Shown here: positions 1 to 4,690 of the stretch, one piece after another
Position numbering within the stretch: position 1 is the first letter of the stretch
Layout: each line of letters starts with the position of its first letter
Assembly: GCA_028696755.1 (NCBI GenBank)
Contig: JAQVGK010000239.1
Coordinates: 1-5,886, forward strand
Origin: Bacteroidales bacterium
GTDB lineage: Bacteria > Bacteroidota > Bacteroidia > Bacteroidales > ML635J-15
Direction: 5' to 3'
DNA: 5,886 nt
Program-made: the position numbers and the translations under genes
The notes under the pieces: generated by a model
What the model was told of the DNA's origin: nothing
Database searches by the model: none
What the model saw: only the letters and a program-made list of their open reading frames with translations

Positions 1-413
1 CAAAATTTGATAGTAAAGTTTTTGATAAGTTTACTGTTCAGGTTTTTAGTTTTAGCTTTAAGAAAGGAATTCCAAACGATAGTACCGGAAATGGTGGTGG
101 ATTTGTTTTCGATTGCCGTGGAATTCATAATCCGGGACGATATGTCGAGTATAAAACCAAAACTGGAAAAGATCAAGAAGTTATTGATTTCTTTAAAGCG
201 AATAGCGATATAGATATTTTTTTCGAGAATGCTGTTAATGTTGTGAAACCAACAATCGAGAATTATATCGAGCGTGGTTTTAACTCGTTAATGATTAGCT
301 TTGGATGTACTGGTGGACAACATCGTAGTGTTTATTGTGCAGAAGCTATGGCAAAATATATTAGAGAAAACTATACAGCTAATGTAGTATTGGTGCATCG
401 GGAGCAAGGATGA
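1..413 (+). CDS. RapZ C-terminal domain protein, 3' end only (probable sugar kinase-RapZ fusion)
   Basis: This is the last 136 residues of a gene that begins before the window; the reading frame is open from base 3 to the TGA at 411-413. It contains the RapZ (YvcJ) C-terminal domain: a start like FSFSFKKGIP (residues 15-24 of the fragment), a GGGFVFDCRGIHNPGRY segment (31-47), then the family hallmark GCTGGQHRSVY (101-111) and a final HRE. In E. coli RapZ this domain binds glucosamine-6-phosphate and controls decay of the sRNA GlmZ. In Bacteroidota the same domain, including the NPGRY form, is usually the tail of a larger protein with an aminoglycoside-phosphotransferase-like sugar kinase domain; that is knowledge of the family, since the N-terminal part is not visible. 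The protein stops right after HREQG, without the basic tail of E. coli RapZ. It is convergent with the next gene, 4 nt away, so no separate terminator fits between them. Domain call is firm; the kinase fusion is inferred. Confidence 0.9.
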   Translation, partial: KFDSKVFDKFTVQVFSFSFKKGIPNDSTGNGGGFVFDCRGIHNPGRYVEYKTKTGKDQEVIDFFKANSDIDIFFENAVNVVKPTIENYIERGFNSLMISFGCTGGQHRSVYCAEAMAKYIRENYTANVVLVHREQG

Positions 414-417
414 ACTA

Positions 418-1395
418 TTACTTTACCGGACTCAAAGTCGCAGCAACCTTTTTAAACATTGCAATGTTTTCCTCAAACTTTCCGTAGGTGAGGCCAGTTA
501 TTACGTAATAATCCAAACCGTTGAAAACTATTACTTGGTAAATAAGCTCGGTTTTGTACAATTCTTTGTTTTTGCCGATTGAATAGATTTCGTAGCCACT
601 TAAATTTCCGGCTTTAAACGGTTTTGGATCTCTTTTCGCATCTGTGTTCCAGTCAAGTGGGTAAACATCAAAAAGCTTGCGGCAGAGTAATTTTTTCTCG
701 TCTTCGGTAATGGCTTTTGTTAATGTTGCTTTACGAATTGTCATCGAAGTCTTTTCTTGTGTTTTCGATGGCATATTTCCATCATCGGTGTAGGTGAGTG
801 AACTCAACATCATATTTGCTTTTTGCAATCCTGTTCCATTTACATTAACTGTAAAATCAAACCTATCGGTAATATCAGATGCTTTTTGTGGTTCATATAT
901 TACTCCTAAAACAGATTCTTTTACTTCTGCTACATGCTTTTGCGATGATGTGGAAATCATTGAGGCACTTACTAAATATGATCTGTAAATATCACCTATT
1001 AATAACATTACACGATAATATGTCTTTCCATAAGCAACTTGTTGACCTTCGATTAATAAAGCATCAAAACCATTTATTCGGTAAAATGTCTGCTTGTCAA
1101 CAACAACTCCAGATTTTATTAAGTATTTTTTGTCGAAGCCAATCATGTTTTTGTTTACATCGCCTGGAATTTCGGTAATAACTATGCTGCTGCCTGCAAG
1201 CTCGTGTATAAATCCTGTGAATTTGGTGCTAGGCGAAAATCCTTTTGGTGGAATGATTTTTAACTTTGTTCCCGTTACATCTACATAACTGGCACTGATA
1301 TTGTTAGTCCGCTCAACGGCTTTTGAATTAATGCTCTGCGAAAACATTATCATTGGCATCACGCACAATAACAATAATAATGATAAGTTTTTCAT
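418..1395 (-). CDS. Exported protein of unknown function with two PsbP/DcrB-like domains
   Basis: 325 residues with a clear signal peptide: Lys2 charge, a Leu-rich core (residues 4-18) and a likely cleavage near FSQ-S at 20-21. Cys11 lies in the core, but the residue before it is Leu, so it does not make a good lipobox; the product is probably a soluble periplasmic or secreted protein. I do not recognise a named family. Residues 42-170 look like an alpha/beta domain of the PsbP/DcrB type: a start GTKLKIIPPKGF, SSIVITEIP at 69-77, a NGF-xALLIEG strand pair at 108-117, and a closing helix. Residues 180-325 appear to repeat it: YGKTYYRVMLLIG (122-134) matches LYKTELIYQVIVF (279-291), and both are followed by a YxV strand and a terminal helix. 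The fold is inferred by eye. No T9SS C-terminal sorting domain is seen: it ends AATLSPVK. The start at 1395 is the only one giving a signal peptide. It is divergent from the T9SS plug gene. Confidence 0.8.
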   Translation of the reverse strand: MKNLSLLLLLCVMPMIMFSQSINSKAVERTNNISASYVDVTGTKLKIIPPKGFSPSTKFTGFIHELAGSSIVITEIPGDVNKNMIGFDKKYLIKSGVVVDKQTFYRINGFDALLIEGQQVAYGKTYYRVMLLIGDIYRSYLVSASMISTSSQKHVAEVKESVLGVIYEPQKASDITDRFDFTVNVNGTGLQKANMMLSSLTYTDDGNMPSKTQEKTSMTIRKATLTKAITEDEKKLLCRKLFDVYPLDWNTDAKRDPKPFKAGNLSGYEIYSIGKNKELYKTELIYQVIVFNGLDYYVITGLTYGKFEENIAMFKKVAATLSPVK

Positions 1396-1462
1396 AAAGA
1401 AAATTTTTATAAAGTTAATAATTTTTGTTTATTTGGTAAAAAAAAACTCAATATCAATTCTT
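1396..1462. promoter_or_regulatory. 67-bp divergent intergenic region, probable back-to-back promoters
   Basis: Both flanking genes start here and read outward, so promoters for each are expected within or just beyond this very AT-rich spacer. Candidates are weak. On the plus strand, TTTATTTG (1428-1435) has one mismatch to the Bacteroidota -7 consensus TAnnTTTG, with TTTA (1406-1409) 18 nt upstream as a possible -33 element. On the minus strand, TAACTTTA (1417-1410) also has one mismatch, but it lies only about 14 nt from the start codon and has no TTTG upstream. No Shine-Dalgarno sequence precedes either start, as is usual in the phylum. Confidence 0.35.
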
Positions 1463-2749
1463 ATGCCGATAAAAGGTTTGAAAATATTACTGATTATTGC
1501 ACTGCTAACAAAGTCTGCTGTTCTTTTTGCTATCGACAAAGATTCGTTGCAATATATTGACAGGGTTTATGAAAAAAATCTAAAAACTGTGCGCCTTCAT
1601 CCTTCGGATTGGGAATCTGGTTTTCCAGTGCTAGAACTTTATAGCGATAAAGTCTTAAGTTTTAATTTCGATCAGATTGAGTCGGAACCTGAGGAATATT
1701 TTTATACATTTATTCATTGTACTTACGATTGGAAGCCATCGCCTATAATGTATTTTGAGTATGCCGAAGGTTTCGAAGAGAACAGAATAGATGAATACGA
1801 AGATTCGCAAAGTAGTTTTGTTCAATATTCGCATTATGAACTCGAAATTCCAAACAGGGATGTGAGTTTTACGAAATCGGGAAACTATTTGCTGGTTGTT
1901 TATATTAAGAATGATGAAGGCGAAAAGATAGTTGCTACTCGTCGTTTTATGATTTATGAGCAAGTTGCAGAGGTTGCTGGTCGAGTAAATCCAGGTGTAA
2001 TAAGTGATTATCGTACACATTATCAGAAACTTGATTTTACAGTTAGTCGAAAAGGCTTAAATATTTACGATCCTGAGCGCGAATTAAAACCTGTTGTAAT
2101 TCAGAATTATCAGTGGAATACAGCAATCTACGACTTTCCGTTTTCGTTTATAGATAACGAAAAAGTTGTTTACGAATGGGACGATAAAGTCTGTTTCAAC
2201 GCTGCAAACGAGTATCGTTATTTTAACTTTAATAATCTGGAGCTAAACTCGGAGAGGGTTGAGAATATCGAATTCAAAAAACCGTATTATTACATTGATT
2301 TGGTTATGGATAAACCCGAAATGTTTAGTCCCTACCGAAGTGTTGAGGATGTTAACGGCTCTTATGTAATTCGTACCAACCGTTTTGCTAATAACGATTT
2401 CCCCGAGATTCAGTCGGAGTATGCAATTGTAAAATTTAGGCTTGAATATAAAATGCCTCTTAATAATGCCGATGTTTATTTGTATGGCGATCTTACAAAC
2501 TATTCGCTCGACGATAGCAATAAAATGCTTTACAATCTCGAAACAGGCTGTTACGAAAAATTACTATTCCTAAAACAAGGCTATTATAATTATAGGTACT
2601 TACTCGTTGATAAAGATCCAAATAAAAAACCCGATCACAGCTACTTCGAAGGCAGCCATCAACAAACCGAAAATGATTATTTACTTTTTCTATACCTACG
2701 CGAAACTGGTAGCTCTTATGACAGATTGGTGAATTTTACGGTGTTTTAG
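1463..2749 (+). CDS. Type IX secretion system plug protein (DUF5103 family)
   Basis: 428 residues, the usual size of the family. N-terminal signal peptide: Lys4/Lys7, hydrophobic core 8-22, likely cleavage after LFA at 23. Family landmarks in order: RVYEKNLKTVRLHPSDWESGFPVLEL region (34-59), YYTFIHC-x-YDW-like segment (79-90), FTKSGNYLL (136-144), ATRRFMIYE (158-166), NEYRYFNF (249-256), EDVNGSYVIR (295-304), LKQGYYNYRY (370-379), and an ending TENDYLLFLYLR then SSYDRLVNF (402-425). Proteins of this family bind the periplasmic side of the giant SprA/Sov outer-membrane translocon and close it when PorV and cargo are absent. The open frame continues upstream to an ATG at 1301, but that would overlap the divergent gene and bury the signal peptide, so the ATG at 1463 is chosen. 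No other T9SS gene is nearby, which is common because T9SS genes are scattered. There is no established symbol that I can assign. Confidence 0.92.
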   Translation: MPIKGLKILLIIALLTKSAVLFAIDKDSLQYIDRVYEKNLKTVRLHPSDWESGFPVLELYSDKVLSFNFDQIESEPEEYFYTFIHCTYDWKPSPIMYFEYAEGFEENRIDEYEDSQSSFVQYSHYELEIPNRDVSFTKSGNYLLVVYIKNDEGEKIVATRRFMIYEQVAEVAGRVNPGVISDYRTHYQKLDFTVSRKGLNIYDPERELKPVVIQNYQWNTAIYDFPFSFIDNEKVVYEWDDKVCFNAANEYRYFNFNNLELNSERVENIEFKKPYYYIDLVMDKPEMFSPYRSVEDVNGSYVIRTNRFANNDFPEIQSEYAIVKFRLEYKMPLNNADVYLYGDLTNYSLDDSNKMLYNLETGCYEKLLFLKQGYYNYRYLLVDKDPNKKPDHSYFEGSHQQTENDYLLFLYLRETGSSYDRLVNFTVF

Positions 2750-2770
2750 TCGGAAGTAGGAATAAGAATT
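2750..2770 (+). repeat. Degenerate 7-bp period, purine-rich (three units)
   Basis: Directly after the plug gene stop codon the sequence reads TCGGAAG, TAGGAAT, AAGAATT: three 7-base steps sharing a GGAA/GAAT core. It is degenerate and short, so it is weak by itself. It gains weight because the 2810-2837 repeat, read on the other strand, is also a GAAG-type heptamer, giving an inverted arrangement around the small hairpin between them. Confidence 0.35.
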
Positions 2771-2774
2771 GTCA

Positions 2775-2793
2775 ATGTCATAAGACCTGACAT
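2775..2793. repeat. 6-bp perfect inverted repeat (possible weak hairpin after the plug gene)
   Basis: ATGTCA (2775-2780) and TGACAT (2788-2793) are exact reverse complements separated by a 7-nt loop, 26 nt after the plug gene stop. In RNA this would be a short hairpin. There is no T-run after it, so it is not a convincing intrinsic terminator; it may be the loop of the flanking inverted GAAG-type heptamers. Confidence 0.3.
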
Positions 2794-2809
2794 CGTCGCT
2801 TTGCCTATC

Positions 2810-2837
2810 TGACTTCAGTCTTCTGCTTTCCGTCTTC
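2810..2837 (+). repeat. Four tandem degenerate 7-bp units, consensus nGnCTTC
   Basis: TGACTTC (2810-2816), AGTCTTC (2817-2823), TGCTTTC (2824-2830) and CGTCTTC (2831-2837) follow one another with no gap. All share G at position 2 and TTC at positions 5-7. This is a clear 7-base period in non-coding DNA between the plug gene and the toxin-antitoxin operon. Read on the other strand it is a GAAG-type heptamer. Confidence 0.65.
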
Positions 2838-2893
2838 GATTTGGCTTTATGGCATAAAAAATTATATTTTCCGGTAAATTATTATTTTTCTAG

Positions 2894-2931
2894 TTTACAA
2901 ATCTTTACAAAAGGATTATTTTGTAAATTTG
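2894..2931 (+). promoter_or_regulatory. Toxin-antitoxin promoter with overlapping palindromic operator
   Basis: TAAATTTG at 2924-2931 is a perfect match to the Bacteroidota -7 consensus TAnnTTTG, 16 nt before the antitoxin ATG, implying a very short leader. TTTA (2904-2907) is a poor, closely spaced -33 candidate. TTTACAAAA (2904-2912) and TTTTGTAAA (2919-2927) form an exact 9-bp inverted repeat with a 6-nt centre, and its right arm overlaps the -7 box. A second direct copy of the left arm, TTTACAAA, lies 10 bp upstream at 2894-2901. This is the arrangement expected for an operator bound by the antitoxin or the toxin-antitoxin complex to repress its own operon. The binding is inferred. Confidence 0.65.
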
Positions 2932-2947
2932 CATAAATTGTGTTATT

Positions 2948-3196
2948 ATGACTACTGCAGAATTAAAGCTAATATTATTTAGACAGATTGATTCTCTTGA
3001 CAAAAGTAAATTGGAAGAGTTTTATGGAGTTTTCTTAAATTTCTTTAACGGAGAAATTGATTCTTCTGATTGGAACAATCTCACAAATGAACAAAAAACA
3101 GGAATTGATGCAGCACTAAAGGATATAAATGCTGGCAAATTTATTCCTCACGACAAAGTTATGAGTGATATTTATAGAAAATATCGAAATGTCTAA
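2948..3196 (+). CDS. Type II antitoxin, probable partner of the downstream ParE/RelE-like toxin
   Basis: 82 residues, no signal peptide, charged and helical in character. The N-terminal half (MTTAELKLILFRQIDSLDKSK, residues 1-21, on to about 35) suggests a helical region; the C-terminal half, LTNEQKTGIDAALKDINAGK (45-64) followed by IPHDKVMSDIYRKY, resembles the short antitoxins that pair with RelE/ParE toxins in Bacteroidota, where a GI-x-A-Lx-D/E-x-GK-xIPHxxVM tail is typical. That tail probably wraps the toxin. No classical ribbon-helix-helix or helix-turn-helix motif is obvious, so the DNA-binding part is not identified. Its last 8 nt overlap the toxin start. Expression likely comes from the promoter and palindrome just upstream. 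Confidence 0.82.
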   Translation: MTTAELKLILFRQIDSLDKSKLEEFYGVFLNFFNGEIDSSDWNNLTNEQKTGIDAALKDINAGKFIPHDKVMSDIYRKYRNV

Positions 3197-3491
3197 GCTA
3201 GTTATCTGGTCGGAATATGCTGTTAATGATTTCGAGAATATTTTAGAATATCTCAATTTGAAATGGGGCAATTCTGTGGTAAATTCTTTTATTGACAAAA
3301 CCGATAGCTATATAGCTCAGATTTCTATGACACCAGATTTATTTCCGATAATCCATAAAACAAGAAAAATACGGCGCTGTGTGTTAACGAAACATAATTC
3401 ATTGTATTACAGATTTAAAAAGGATAGAATTGACATTTTGAGAATTTTCGATAATCGACAAGATCCACAAACATTAAAATTTAAGGTTTAA
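3189..3491 (+). CDS. ParE/RelE-family toxin of a type II toxin-antitoxin system
   Basis: 100 residues, the normal size for the family. Conserved features: WSEYAVNDFENILEYL (7-22) with the W-S-x-x-A-x-x-D pattern, WG at 26-27, P49 and P53 in the middle loop, the IRRCVLTKHNSLYYRF block (61-76), and IDILRIFDNRQDP (81-93). The IxILRIxDxRQDP ending favours the ParE/RelE superfamily with a ParE-like look, whose members act on DNA gyrase or on ribosome-bound mRNA; the target cannot be told from sequence alone. The start is taken at 3189, where ATGTCTAA overlaps the antitoxin stop by 8 nt, suggesting translational coupling. An upstream in-frame ATG at 3165 would add eight residues (MIFIENIE) that do not fit the family. 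The frame is intact with key Arg and Asp residues present, so it is probably functional. Confidence 0.88.
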   Translation: MSKLVIWSEYAVNDFENILEYLNLKWGNSVVNSFIDKTDSYIAQISMTPDLFPIIHKTRKIRRCVLTKHNSLYYRFKKDRIDILRIFDNRQDPQTLKFKV

Positions 3492-3500
3492 TAATTTTTT

Positions 3501-3533
3501 GCACTGGATTTATTGAAATATAAATAATAGTGC
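3501..3533 (+). repeat. Weak imperfect inverted repeat downstream of the toxin gene
   Basis: GCACT (3501-3505) pairs with AGTGC (3529-3533), and inside it TTATT (3510-3514) pairs with AATAA (3523-3527), separated by an uneven internal loop. It sits 9 nt past the toxin stop, where a terminator is expected. However, the T-run (3495-3500) lies before the stem on the plus strand and only TTG follows it, so an intrinsic terminator is doubtful. Confidence 0.25.
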
Positions 3534-3540
3534 TTGAAAA

Positions 3541-3560
3541 TCCAAAATCCAAATTCCAAA
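3541..3560 (+). repeat. Three tandem 7-bp units, consensus TCCAAAn
   Basis: TCCAAA starts at 3541, 3548 and 3555, exactly 7 bases apart, with spacer bases A and T between copies. Non-coding, downstream of the toxin gene. It is the first of three 7-bp-period families in this gap. Confidence 0.7.
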
Positions 3561-3573
3561 CTGAGCAGTATTC

Positions 3574-3594
3574 ATTGTAATTTGTAATTTGTAA
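3574..3594 (+). repeat. Three tandem 7-bp units, consensus TTTGTAA (left block)
   Basis: ATTGTAA (3574-3580), TTTGTAA (3581-3587) and TTTGTAA (3588-3594) lie directly before the 50-bp repeats. The same heptamer reappears directly after them at 3688-3708, so the heptamers bracket the larger duplication. Confidence 0.75.
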
Positions 3595-3694
3595 TTTACT
3601 CGCTATCGCTTGTGATCTCGCTAACGCTTGGTTGTAATTTGTGATTTACTCGCTGTCGCTTGTGAGCTCGCTAACGCTCGGTTGTGATTTGTAA
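3595..3694 (+). repeat. 50-bp direct repeat in tandem (two copies, 45/50 identical)
   Basis: Copy 1 is 3595-3644 and copy 2 is 3645-3694. They differ at five offsets only (3605/3655, 3616/3666, 3629/3679, 3636/3686, 3643/3693), all substitutions. Each copy has an inner GC-richer core holding two versions of CTCGCTnnCGCTyG, 18 bases apart (3599-3612 and 3617-3630; 3649-3662 and 3667-3680), so that motif occurs four times. Each copy ends in TTTGT(A/G)A, merging with the heptamer blocks on both sides. No open reading frame or RNA gene is recognisable. The core is much richer in G and C than the surrounding DNA. Confidence 0.85.
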
Positions 3695-3708
3695 TTTGTA
3701 ATTTGTTT
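3688..3708 (+). repeat. Three 7-bp units, TTTGTAA type (right block)
   Basis: TTTGTAA (3688-3694), TTTGTAA (3695-3701) and TTTGTTT (3702-3708). The first unit is also the end of 50-bp copy 2. It mirrors the left block at 3574-3594 in the same orientation. Confidence 0.7.
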
Positions 3709-3733
3709 AGGATTTAGATATTAGCGTTTAGTG
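3706..3733 (+). repeat. Four tandem 7-bp units, consensus TTTAGnn
   Basis: TTTAGGA (3706-3712), TTTAGAT (3713-3719), ATTAGCG (3720-3726) and TTTAGTG (3727-3733) follow one another without gaps. The first unit shares three T bases with the end of the TTTGTAA block. It ends 18 nt from the fmt stop codon, so it may lie in the 3' untranslated region of the ribBA-fmt transcript. Confidence 0.65.
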
Positions 3734-3751
3734 CTTTCAAAATCATTTGCT

Positions 3752-4690
3752 TCACCCAAATCTATAACCATTCAGCAAATCCCTTACCTTCATTCTCTTT
3801 TTACCTGCAATTTGGAGGTCGGTGATAAACACAAAACCATCTTTTGCAGCAACTTTTAGGTACGATTTGTTGTCGCTAACGAAAGTGCCAGTGGGCAGAT
3901 CATGAGGCTCGGTCTCAAAACTACTTTCGAAGACTTTAAAAGTGTCGTCGCTATTAGGAATTGTTACCCAGGCAGCAGGGTATGGCGATAATCCACGAAT
4001 TTTATTGTGAATTGTCTCAGCGTTATCATTAAAGTCGATGCGACAATACTCTTTCGTAATTTTTGGTGCTGGATTTAATTTTCGGTTTGAAATTGTTTCT
4101 TGCGGTATGGTTTTGATATTTCCTTCTGCGATAGAATCAACCGTTTTTACAACCAGATTCGCGCCAATAGTCATCAGTTTATCATGCAGACTCCCAGCAT
4201 TATCTTCTGGTAAAATTTCGCATTCTTCCTGAAAAATAATGTTGCCAGTGTCAATATCTTCATTGATAAAAAAAGTCGTTACTCCGGATTTTGTTTCACC
4301 ATTAATAACCGCATGGTTTATTGGTGCCGCACCTCGATAATCGGGCAGGAGAGAGGCATGCAAATTAAATGTCCCTAATTCGGGCATTTGCCATACTTCT
4401 TTGGGTAGCATTCTAAAAGCAACAACAATAAACAAATTTGCACCAGTTTCTTTTAATTCATTATGAAAATCGGGTGATTTAAGCTTTTCTGGTTGTAAAA
4501 TTTTCAAACCCTGTTCAGTGGCAAATTTCTTCACCTCCGACTCGGCAATTTTGCAACCGCGACCAGCAGGCTTGTCGGGAACAGTAACAATAGCTTTGAT
4601 GTCGTAACCAGCCAAAATCAATTGTTTTAAAGGCTCCACAGCAAATCCGGGAGTTCCCATATAAACTATTTTGATTTTGCATTTATCCAT
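3752..4690 (-). CDS. fmt: Methionyl-tRNA formyltransferase
   Basis: Transfers the formyl group of 10-formyltetrahydrofolate to Met on the initiator tRNA, in the cytoplasm. 312 residues, full length for the family. The N-terminal catalytic domain starts IKIVYMGTPGFAVEPL (6-21) and carries the VPDKPAGRG loop (37-45), which in this family contacts the tRNA acceptor stem. It also carries FNLHASLLPDYRGAAPI (108-124) with the catalytic Asn109 and His111, and SGVTTFFINEDIDTGNI (135-151) with Asp147. These match E. coli Asn106, His108 and Asp144 with a constant offset of three. The C-terminal OB-fold domain begins near PAPKITKEYCRIDF (about 208-221) and continues through IRGLSPYPAAW to the end. The start follows the ribBA stop with no bases between, so the two are very probably co-transcribed and translationally coupled. 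Confidence 0.97.
   Translation of the reverse strand: MDKCKIKIVYMGTPGFAVEPLKQLILAGYDIKAIVTVPDKPAGRGCKIAESEVKKFATEQGLKILQPEKLKSPDFHNELKETGANLFIVVAFRMLPKEVWQMPELGTFNLHASLLPDYRGAAPINHAVINGETKSGVTTFFINEDIDTGNIIFQEECEILPEDNAGSLHDKLMTIGANLVVKTVDSIAEGNIKTIPQETISNRKLNPAPKITKEYCRIDFNDNAETIHNKIRGLSPYPAAWVTIPNSDDTFKVFESSFETEPHDLPTGTFVSDNKSYLKVAAKDGFVFITDLQIAGKKRMKVRDLLNGYRFG

Noticed and set aside
10..11. Cys11 of the exported protein (418-1395) as a lipoprotein acylation site
   Set aside because: The preceding residues are all Leu, with no Gly/Ala/Ser at -1, and a better cleavage site follows at FSQ-S. The coordinates in this entry are residue numbers 10-11, not bases.
7..213. Open frame on the plus strand within the left-edge gene
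   Set aside because: It is in a different frame from the RapZ-domain sequence, which is open across the same bases and matches a known family.
794..1288. Three plus-strand open frames opposite the exported-protein gene
   Set aside because: They mutually overlap, show no recognisable domain, and lie opposite a coding frame with a good signal peptide.
1301..1462. Upstream extension of the plug gene to an ATG at 1301, adding 54 residues
   Set aside because: It overlaps the start of the divergent exported-protein gene, the added residues are low-complexity (poly-Asn, Lys-rich), and it would place the signal peptide inside the protein.
1655..2020. Minus-strand open frame of 121 codons opposite the plug gene
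   Set aside because: It is antisense to conserved plug-protein sequence and shows no motif of its own.
3165..3188. Earlier toxin start at 3165
   Set aside because: The eight added residues do not fit the family N-terminus; the ATG at 3189 gives the usual length and a typical stop/start overlap.
3116..3298. Minus-strand open frame opposite the antitoxin-toxin junction
   Set aside because: It is short, without features, and antisense to two genes that match known families.
3595..3694. CRISPR array at the 50-bp repeats
   Set aside because: The two units are tandem with no unique spacers, and no cas genes are present.
4038..4232. Plus-strand open frame opposite fmt
   Set aside because: It is antisense to the conserved catalytic domain of fmt and has no features of its own.
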